Assembly: GCA_022838965.1 (NCBI GenBank)
Contig: JALHDK010000080.1
Location: 1 to 10,489, forward strand
Direction: 5' to 3'
Origin: Actinomycetales bacterium
GTDB lineage: Bacteria > Actinomycetota > Actinomycetes > Actinomycetales > Actinomycetaceae
Length of the DNA: 10,489 nt
Shown here piece by piece: positions 6,105 to 10,489 of the stretch (the stretch's first letter is position 1; each line of letters begins with the position of its first letter). The notes below the pieces were generated by a model. The model did no database searches. It was not told the DNA's origin and saw only the letters and a list, made by a program, of their open reading frames with translations. Made by a program: the position numbers and the translations under genes.

Positions 6105-6862
6105 GCGGCGGGCCGGCGGTGCCGGGCGGCGGGCCGGCGGTGCCGGGCGGCGGGCTGGCGGTGCGCGACGTCGTCGTCGCCTACCAGGACGGCCGCGACG
6201 TGAAGGTGGCCGTCGAAGGGGTGAGCCTCGACGTCGGGCGCGGCGAGGTGGTGGCGCTCCTCGGTCCCAGCGGCTGCGGCAAGTCCTCGCTGCTGCGGGC
6301 GGTGGCGGGGCTGGAGCCGCTCGTGGCCGGGGACGTGCTGTGGGACGGGGAGAGCGTGGTGGCCGTGCCGGTGCACCGCCGCGGCTTCGGGCTGATGTTC
6401 CAGGACGGCCAGCTCTTCCCCCATCGGGACGTGGCCGGCAACGTGGCGTACGGGCTGCACGGACTCCCGCGGCCCGAGCAGCAGGCACGCGTGCGGGCGC
6501 TCCTCGACCTGGTGGGGCTGGCGGGGTACGGGGGGCGGGAGGTGAGCACGTTGTCGGGCGGGGAGCGCCAGCGGGTGGCGCTCGCCCGCTCGCTGGCGCC
6601 CCGGCCGCGGCTGCTGATGCTGGACGAGCCGCTGTCCGCCCTCGACCGCACCCTCCGCGAGCGGCTCACCGGGGACGTGGCCCGCATCCTGCGGCGCTCG
6701 GCGACGACGTCGCTCTACGTCACCCACGACCATGCCGAGGCGCGGGCCGTGGCCGACCGGGTGGGCATCATGGTGGCGGGGCGGCTGCTGCAGGTCGGGA
6801 CCCCGGACGAGGTCTGGGGCGCGCCGGCGTCGGAGGAGGTGGCCCGGTTCCTGGGCCTGTGA
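6101..6862 (+). CDS. thiQ: Thiamine ABC transporter ATP-binding protein (ThiQ)
   Basis: Cytosolic ATPase that powers uptake through ThiP. GTG 6101 is favoured because it overlaps the thiP stop as GTGA with a G-rich GGGGGA three bases before it; GTG 6098 and in-frame GTGs at 6119, 6140 and 6161 are also possible. Numbered from 6098, the ABC core begins near residue 20 (LAVRDVVVAY). Walker A is GPSGCGKSS (56-64), the Q-loop Gln is 102 (FQDGQLF), the signature is LSGGERQR (152-159), Walker B is LLMLDE (172-177) followed by the D-loop SALD, and the switch His is 210 (VTHDHAEA). All catalytic elements are intact. The protein stops soon after the ABC core without the extra regulatory domain of longer relatives, as in ThiQ. 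The first ~19 residues are a Gly/Pro/Val repeat encoded by a 21-base tandem duplication and are not part of the fold. Confidence 0.94.
   Translation: MSGGPAVPGGGPAVPGGGLAVRDVVVAYQDGRDVKVAVEGVSLDVGRGEVVALLGPSGCGKSSLLRAVAGLEPLVAGDVLWDGESVVAVPVHRRGFGLMFQDGQLFPHRDVAGNVAYGLHGLPRPEQQARVRALLDLVGLAGYGGREVSTLSGGERQRVALARSLAPRPRLLMLDEPLSALDRTLRERLTGDVARILRRSATTSLYVTHDHAEARAVADRVGIMVAGRLLQVGTPDEVWGAPASEEVARFLGL
6106..6164 (+). repeat. 21-base in-frame tandem repeat at the 5' end of thiQ
   Basis: Two identical 21-base units (6106-6126 and 6127-6147) are followed by a third partial copy (6148-6164, 16 of 17 bases matching). Because 21 is a multiple of three, the frame is kept and the repeat encodes heptads of G-G-P-A-V-P-G type. 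Each unit carries one in-frame GTG (6119, 6140, 6161) preceded by GGCGG. The last GTG lies just before the ABC core, so copy number can change without harming the enzyme. Confidence 0.9.
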
Positions 6863-6863
6863 G

Positions 6864-6876
6864 GCGCCTTGGGCGC
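6864..6876. terminator. Weak hairpin between convergent thiQ and DUF4921 genes
   Basis: GCGCC (6864-6868) and GGCGC (6872-6876) can pair around a TTG loop, directly after the thiQ stop. The stem is short and has no T-run, so termination is only suggested by its place between convergent genes. Confidence 0.25.
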
Positions 6877-6892
6877 AGCCGCTCCGGCCCCG

Positions 6893-8230
6893 TCAGCCGT
6901 CGGCGTAGCGCAGGCAGCCCCGCTCCGGCTGGCACTCCGCTCCGAGCCGCATCGGCGCGATCAGTCCCTGTTCGCGCAGCTGCTTCAGTCGGGGCAGGAC
7001 GCGCTCCTTGAGGGTGAACGGGGAGATCGTGTTCACGTTGATCTTGGTGCCGCCCTCGAATCCCGCAAGGGTGGAGACCCGCCACTTGATCATGATCCGC
7101 CACGGCATCGGTACGTCCAGGCCGCGCGGCTGGTAGTACCACTCCTCGTTGGACGCCACCGTGGGCCCGGTCGCGGCGTGGCAGGCGTGCAGCAGGTCGG
7201 AGACGGCGCGGATCTGGGCCGGGTTGTGCTCCCACGGCATGCGGACGGCGGCCTTGGAGTAGACCTCCAGCGTGGGATAGCGGTGCCCGAAGCCCGCGAA
7301 GGCGACGGCGTGGGCGTTCTCCGCCAGCAGCAGACCCTGGTCCGCGGCGTAGTCCACCGCCATCTCGTTGTAGATGTTGGGGTTCGCCTTGGCCTTCAGG
7401 TACTCCCGCTCCGCCTGGACGCCGTTCTCGTCGATGGCCACGAGCTGCTTGTGGAGGTGGTCGAAGGAGGCACCCGCCGGGCGCAGCCAGTTCTGGAACG
7501 TGGCAACGTACTTGACGTTCGGGTTGAAGTCGTAGAGGTCCCGCATCGTGTCGATGGTGTACGCGATGTACTGGTGGTGCTCCTCGGGGAGCAAGGTCCC
7601 GGAGCTGGCGAGATGATCCTCACAGGTGGCGCCGTCGGCGAAGTGGCGCCGCGCGACGATCACGTCGTGCCCCCCCGCGAAGAAGTTGTCCGCCCACTCG
7701 AGGCGCTGCTCGTCGGTGAAGTGGTTCCACTGCCGCTCCTCCACCCCGGAGGCCAGCGCCTTCCCCTTGGCAACCCCCATCACATGGGCGTAGCCGTCCC
7801 GGTCCGCGAGGTAGGCCTCCATGCGGGCCCGGACCTCGGGTGGCATGACGTAGCCGTGGTTCGCCTCCCAGTAGTCGAGGGAGAGGATCTCGAAGAGATT
7901 CGGGATCCGCCGGAAGTCGGCGGTGGTGGCGGTGAGCTGGCTGGCTGGCAGGTTGTCGATTTTCCGCCAGCCCTCCGACGTCCGGACGAGGCGCGACTTC
8001 TCGGGAGGAGTGTCCCAGTAGCGTCCGGAGCAGAAGGCACAGTGCCGGCCGAGGCGGTTCATGTTGATCGGGGCCGCCGAGCCGGCCGCGCTGCCGAGGG
8101 GGCGATTGCCGCGCCCGGGGACCGTCCACACCTGCGTGCCGGAGAGCGGGTTCACCTGTTTGATGGTGCCGTCGGGAAGTCGCCGGATGGGCTCGACACC
8201 GTTGCCGTGGCCGTTCGTTGGGCTGTTCAC
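6893..8230 (-). CDS. DUF4921 protein, galactose-1-phosphate uridylyltransferase-like
   Basis: Uncharacterised enzyme of the HIT/GalT fold; 445 residues from GTG 8230. Upstream in-frame GTGs exist at 8239 and 8266, but TACAGT ends seven bases before 8230 and no Shine-Dalgarno is seen, so a leaderless start there is the best reading. Motifs from that start: CAFC (Cys64, Cys67), the first zinc pair of GalT; GGHDVIVARRHF (His188, His196), matching the GalT stretch G-x-HEVIV-xxx-H; and SFDHLHKQ (His258, His260, Gln262), the HxHxQ active site in which the second His would carry the nucleotidyl group. The C-terminal AGFEGGTKINVN (389-400) resembles the GalT segment with AGFE and a later Asn. The family is therefore likely to transfer or cleave a nucleotidyl-sugar or dinucleotide phosphate, but the substrate is unknown. 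No sugar-metabolism gene lies nearby. ADP-glucose or Ap4A phosphorylase-like activity is equally possible. Confidence 0.85.
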   Translation of the reverse strand: MNSPTNGHGNGVEPIRRLPDGTIKQVNPLSGTQVWTVPGRGNRPLGSAAGSAAPINMNRLGRHCAFCSGRYWDTPPEKSRLVRTSEGWRKIDNLPASQLTATTADFRRIPNLFEILSLDYWEANHGYVMPPEVRARMEAYLADRDGYAHVMGVAKGKALASGVEERQWNHFTDEQRLEWADNFFAGGHDVIVARRHFADGATCEDHLASSGTLLPEEHHQYIAYTIDTMRDLYDFNPNVKYVATFQNWLRPAGASFDHLHKQLVAIDENGVQAEREYLKAKANPNIYNEMAVDYAADQGLLLAENAHAVAFAGFGHRYPTLEVYSKAAVRMPWEHNPAQIRAVSDLLHACHAATGPTVASNEEWYYQPRGLDVPMPWRIMIKWRVSTLAGFEGGTKINVNTISPFTLKERVLPRLKQLREQGLIAPMRLGAECQPERGCLRYADG

Positions 8231-8237
8231 GGCGTCC

Positions 8238-8243
8238 ACTGTA
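8238..8243 (-). promoter_or_regulatory. Candidate -10 box for a leaderless DUF4921 transcript
   Basis: On the minus strand TACAGT is followed by seven bases and then the GTG at 8230. TAnnnT at this distance from a start codon is the usual layout of leaderless genes in actinobacteria, where transcription begins on the first base of the start codon. No Shine-Dalgarno precedes the GTG. No clear -35 box. Confidence 0.5.
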
Positions 8244-8274
8244 GCCGTCGGGCGCGCCCCGGCCACCGCGTGGC

Positions 8275-8280
8275 TAGAGT
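8275..8280 (+). promoter_or_regulatory. Candidate -10 box for a leaderless GNAT transcript
   Basis: TAGAGT is followed by six bases (CTTGCC) and then the ATG at 8287, which has no Shine-Dalgarno before it. This predicts a transcript starting at or next to the A of the ATG. It lies 31 bases from the divergent TACAGT box, so the two upstream promoter regions overlap. Confidence 0.55.
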
Positions 8281-8286
8281 CTTGCC

Positions 8287-8595
8287 ATGGAGACGGATGT
8301 GAACCCGGACACCGCCGACGCCATCGCGATCACCCGCAGCGATGCGGCCTCGCGGTACGAGATCCGTCAGGGTGGGGAGCTCGTGGGGATCGCCGACTAC
8401 TTCGACGACGGTGGCATCCGTGCGTTCGTGCACACCGAGACCGATCCCGCCAGGCGCGGGCAGGGGCTCGCGGGCAAGCTGGTGGGCCACGCGCTGCGCG
8501 ACACCCGTGCGGCCGGCCTCAAGGTTGATCCCGTGTGTCCCTACGTCGCCGCCTTCATCCGCCGTCACCCGCAGTACGGCGATCTGCTCGCCTGA
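8287..8595 (+). CDS. Small GNAT-like N-acetyltransferase (YjdJ/COG2388 type)
   Basis: A 102-residue protein of the short GNAT-like group that keeps only the acetyl-CoA-binding core. After about 20 variable residues come RYEIRQGGELVGIADY (23-38), the strand IRAFVHTETDP (44-54) and the pyrophosphate-binding loop RRGQGLAGKLV (56-66, matching RGxGLA). The segment LKVDPVCPYVAAFIRRHPQY (78-97) follows; the PxCPY Cys84 and the FIxRHPxY end are hallmarks of this subgroup, in which the Cys has been proposed as functional because no standard acceptor site is present. The acceptor substrate is unknown. The ATG at 8287 is supported by a TAGAGT box six bases upstream and by the gap to the divergent DUF4921 gene. 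It is followed by the convergent ald gene, so it is transcribed alone. Confidence 0.88.
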   Translation: METDVNPDTADAIAITRSDAASRYEIRQGGELVGIADYFDDGGIRAFVHTETDPARRGQGLAGKLVGHALRDTRAAGLKVDPVCPYVAAFIRRHPQYGDLLA

Positions 8596-8680
8596 GGACG
8601 GGCCGCCGTCGGCGCGCCGTCGTGGGAAGGGCGACGCGGTGAAGGGGCGTCGTCGTTGGTGAGGGGCCGCCGTCGTCGTA
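8596..8680. other. Repeat-rich gap between convergent GNAT and ald genes
   Basis: These 85 bases hold no gene. An exact 12-base direct repeat, GGGCCGCCGTCG, occurs at 8600-8611 and 8664-8675. Between the copies, CGACGC (8632-8637) and GCGTCG (8647-8652) can form a 6-base-pair hairpin with a 9-base loop. There is no T-run, so a role as a bidirectional transcript end is only a guess from its position. Confidence 0.4.
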
Positions 8681-9793
8681 TCAGAGGACCGACGCCAGCG
8701 GGACGGCCTGCATGGCGAACGCCTCCGCGACCCCGGGATGGGTGACGCTGCCGGCATGGGTGTTGAGCCCCCTGGCGAGGGCGGGGTCGCGCCGCATGGC
8801 CTCCCGCCAGCCCAGGGTGGCGAGCCGTTCGGCGTACGGGAGGGTGGAGTTGGTGAGCGCGTAGGTGGAGGTGTTGGGAACGGCCCCCGGCATGTTCGCC
8901 ACGCAGTAGAAGGTGGAGCCGTGGACCTGGTAGGTCGGGTCACTGTGGGTGGTGGGACGCGAGTCCTCGAAGCAGCCGCCCTGGTCGATGGCGATGTCCA
9001 CGAGCACCGAACCGGCCTTCATCTGCGCCACCATGTCATTGGTGACGAGCTTGGGCGCCCGGGCGCCCGGAATCAGCACGGAACCGATCACGAGGTCGGC
9101 GTCCAGCAGCTGCTGCCGGATGGCGAGTCGCGACGAGGCGAGCTGCTTGATCCGGCCCTGCCACCGCCAGAAGATCATGCGCAGCTTGTCGAGGTCCGTG
9201 TCGAGGACGGTCACCTCCGCGCCGAGCCCGTTCGCCACCCGGGCGGCGTTCTGGCCCGCGACACCGCCGCCGATGATCACCACCTTCGCGCTCGCCACCC
9301 CGCCGACGCCGCCCATCAGCACACCGCGCCCGCCGTACGGCCGCATCAGCGAGTGCGCCCCCACCAGGGGGGCGAGGCAGCCGGCCACCTCGGACATGGG
9401 GTAGAGGAGGGGAAGCTGGCCGTCGGCCTTCTGGACAGTCTCATAGGCGATCCCCGTCACCCCGGCCTGCAGGAGGGCGGTGGTGCAGTCGAGGTTGGCC
9501 GCGAGATGGAGGTAGGTGAACAGGACGAGGCCCTCGCGGAAGCGGTGATACTCGCTGGGGATCGGCTCCTTCACCTTGAGGACCATGTCCGCCTCGCCCC
9601 ACACCTCGTCCGCGTCGGGGATGATCTCCGCGCCCTGGGCGCGGTACTCCTCGTCCGGGATCGCCGAGCCGACCCCCGCTCCCTGCTGGACCAGCACCCG
9701 GTGGCCGGCCTCGACCAGCTCATGGACGCCGATGGGGGTCACCGCCACGCGGAACTCGTTGTCCTTGACCTCGGTGGGGATGCCAATGCGCAC
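8681..9793 (-). CDS. ald: Alanine dehydrogenase (NAD-dependent)
   Basis: Catalyses reversible oxidative deamination of L-alanine to pyruvate and ammonium with NAD+, in the cytosol; 370 residues, the usual length. The GTG at 9793 is chosen because GGGAGG lies five bases before it and the protein then begins MRIGIPTEVKDNEFRVA, the classic family start; the longer frame upstream is unrelated sequence. Residues known to be catalytic in the Mycobacterium tuberculosis enzyme fall at the same numbers: Arg15, Lys75, His96 and Asp270. The dinucleotide-binding loop is GGGVAGQNAA (175-184), with Asp198 at the end of the second Rossmann strand (VTVLD) as expected for NAD. YVMSEVAG-type (YPMSEVAG, 131-138) and CVANMPGAVPNTST (297-310) segments are also typical. 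The gene stands alone, divergent from the MFS gene. Confidence 0.97.
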   Translation of the reverse strand: MRIGIPTEVKDNEFRVAVTPIGVHELVEAGHRVLVQQGAGVGSAIPDEEYRAQGAEIIPDADEVWGEADMVLKVKEPIPSEYHRFREGLVLFTYLHLAANLDCTTALLQAGVTGIAYETVQKADGQLPLLYPMSEVAGCLAPLVGAHSLMRPYGGRGVLMGGVGGVASAKVVIIGGGVAGQNAARVANGLGAEVTVLDTDLDKLRMIFWRWQGRIKQLASSRLAIRQQLLDADLVIGSVLIPGARAPKLVTNDMVAQMKAGSVLVDIAIDQGGCFEDSRPTTHSDPTYQVHGSTFYCVANMPGAVPNTSTYALTNSTLPYAERLATLGWREAMRRDPALARGLNTHAGSVTHPGVAEAFAMQAVPLASVL

Positions 9794-9843
9794 GTGAACC
9801 TCCCGTGTGGCTCGCTGGGTCGTCGCTGATCCGCGGTGCACCC

Positions 9844-9849
9844 ACCCTA
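9844..9849 (-). promoter_or_regulatory. Candidate -10 box of ald
   Basis: On the minus strand TAGGGT (TAnnnT) lies 50 bases before the ald GTG and would give a leader of roughly 45 bases containing the GGGAGG ribosome binding site. A TTATGC placed 17 bases further upstream is a poor -35. Low certainty. Confidence 0.3.
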
Positions 9850-9867
9850 ATGCCATCGGGCGCGCCG

Positions 9868-9873
9868 CATAAT
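9868..9873 (+). promoter_or_regulatory. Candidate -10 box of the MFS transporter gene
   Basis: CATAAT matches TATAAT at five of six positions, unusual in such GC-rich DNA. It ends nine bases before ATG 9883 and three before the in-frame ATG 9877, so the transcript would have almost no leader. No Shine-Dalgarno is seen. It overlaps one arm of an imperfect inverted repeat (TAATGC 9848-9853 with GCATAA 9867-9872), whose other arm touches the divergent ald box. Confidence 0.4.
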
Positions 9874-9882
9874 GGGATGGCC

Positions 9883-10489
9883 ATGTCACCTGCCCCGCGT
9901 CGTCGTCCCCCGCCGGGCGACCGGGTGCCACGGCAGCTCTGGGTGCTGATCGGTGCCGCCTTCGCGATCGCCGTCGGGTTCGGCATCGTCTCGCCCGTGC
10001 TGCCGCAGTTCGCCCACAGCTTCTCCGTCTCGGTGACCGCGACGACCGTCGTCGTCAGCGCGTTCGCCGCTTTCCGGCTGGTCTGGGCGGCGCCGGCCGG
10101 CGCCCTCGTGACGCGCTTCGGTGAGCGGCCGGTCTACATGGCGGGCGTTCTCGTGGTGGCGGCGTCGTCGGCGGCGACGGCGTTCGCCCAGGACTACTGG
10201 CAGCTGCTGGTCTTCCGGTCGCTGGGCGGGGTGGGCTCGGTGATGTTCACCGTGTCCGCGATGGGGCTGCTGGTCCGTCTCGCGCCGCCGGCAATTCGCG
10301 GCCGCGTCTCGGCGCTCTACGGCGCCACCTTCCTCCTGGGGAGCATCGCCGGCCCCGTGATGGGAGGGTTGCTCGCCGGGTTCGGGATGCGGGTGCCCTT
10401 CCTCGTCTACTCGGCGACGCTCGTGGTGGCGGCGGTGCTCATCGCCGTTCTTCTGGAGGATCCCCGGCGGGCATCCGAACATGCGGTGG
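9883..10489 (+). CDS. Major facilitator superfamily transporter, 3' end cut by window
   Basis: The frame opens at ATG 9883 (or ATG 9877, two codons earlier) and stays open to the end of the window, giving about 202 residues. After a short Arg/Pro-rich cytosolic start (RRRPPPGDRVPRQ) the first helix reads LWVLIGAAFAIAVGFGIVSP. At about 67-79 the loop GALVTRFGERPVY matches MFS motif A (G-x-LxDRxGRR) between helices 2 and 3, with Arg and Gly kept but the Asp replaced by Thr. Further helices follow, including FRSLGGVGSVMFTVSAMGLL and a Gly-rich helix 5 (LLGSIAGPVMGGLLAGFG), whose GxxxGPxxGG pattern (motif C) is a mark of drug/H+ antiporters. Six helices, the N-terminal half, are present. It may be a multidrug or metabolite exporter; the substrate cannot be read from this half. 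Confidence 0.9.
   Translation, partial: MSPAPRRRPPPGDRVPRQLWVLIGAAFAIAVGFGIVSPVLPQFAHSFSVSVTATTVVVSAFAAFRLVWAAPAGALVTRFGERPVYMAGVLVVAASSAATAFAQDYWQLLVFRSLGGVGSVMFTVSAMGLLVRLAPPAIRGRVSALYGATFLLGSIAGPVMGGLLAGFGMRVPFLVYSATLVVAAVLIAVLLEDPRRASEHAV

Noticed and set aside
5349..6488. A 379-codon minus-strand frame opposite thiP/thiQ with Ala/Pro/Arg repeats
   Set aside because: The repeats are the complement of the thiQ tandem repeat, and the frame crosses two real genes.
4395..6862. ThiP/ThiQ as a ferric-iron (FbpBC-type) importer
   Set aside because: The fused permease and ATPase could fit iron uptake, but the binding protein matches TbpA at several segments and the operon is headed by a TPP riboswitch.
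6869..8302. A 477-codon plus-strand frame opposite the DUF4921 gene
   Set aside because: It is the complement of a gene with clear enzyme motifs; its Val/Gly/Arg/His-rich composition shows no domain, as usual for antisense frames in GC-rich DNA.
8738..9829. A 363-codon plus-strand frame opposite ald
   Set aside because: Antisense to a gene with all catalytic residues in place; no recognisable motif and low-complexity His/Gly/Arg composition.
1..10489. Mobile elements, CRISPR arrays, tRNA genes or a defence system
   Set aside because: No transposase or integrase motifs, no spaced repeats, no cloverleaf-like segments and no shift in composition were seen; gene content is housekeeping throughout.

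Overview
The window reads as ordinary chromosomal core DNA from a high-GC actinobacterium. The evidence is a strong G/C bias at third codon positions, frequent GTG starts, tight 1-4 base gene overlaps, -10 boxes of TAnnnT type placed 6-7 bases before start codons, and the families present (DUF4235, DUF4921, actinobacterial-type alanine dehydrogenase). I cannot place it to genus. I see no transposase, integrase, phage, CRISPR, tRNA or rRNA signal.

Layout, left to right. (1) Positions 1-2793, plus strand: the 3' half of an Mrp-type Na+/H+ antiporter operon, mrpD (5' end cut by the window), mrpE, mrpF and mrpG, all overlapping by a few bases. (2) 2828-3097, minus strand: a small two-helix DUF4235 membrane protein, convergent with mrpG. 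(3) 3212-6862, plus strand: a thiamine-uptake unit made of a -10 box, a complete TPP riboswitch, a hairpin that hides the ribosome binding site, then the lipoprotein thiB, the fused permease thiP and the ATPase thiQ. (4) 6893-8230, minus strand: a DUF4921 protein with the zinc and HxHxQ motifs of galactose-1-phosphate uridylyltransferase-like enzymes. (5) 8287-8595, plus strand: a small GNAT-like protein divergent from it; both genes look leaderless. (6) 8681-9793, minus strand: alanine dehydrogenase ald. (7) 9883 to the end, plus strand: the first ~200 residues of an MFS transporter, divergent from ald.

The genes work in two clear sets. MrpDEFG would form part of one membrane complex for Na+/H+ exchange. 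ThiBPQ would be a complete thiamine/TPP importer shut down by TPP at translation: the 3' strand of aptamer helix P4 and the Shine-Dalgarno sequence compete for the same CCUCC segment. The other genes have no evident functional link to these sets or to each other.

I did not find an undescribed multi-gene system. The observations most worth a second look are the readable switching mechanism of the riboswitch, a 21-base in-frame tandem repeat at the start of thiQ that supplies several alternative GTG codons, an MrpE lacking its usual conserved PGT/PGS segment, the uncharacterised GalT-like DUF4921 enzyme, and a back-to-back leaderless promoter pair at 8231-8286.
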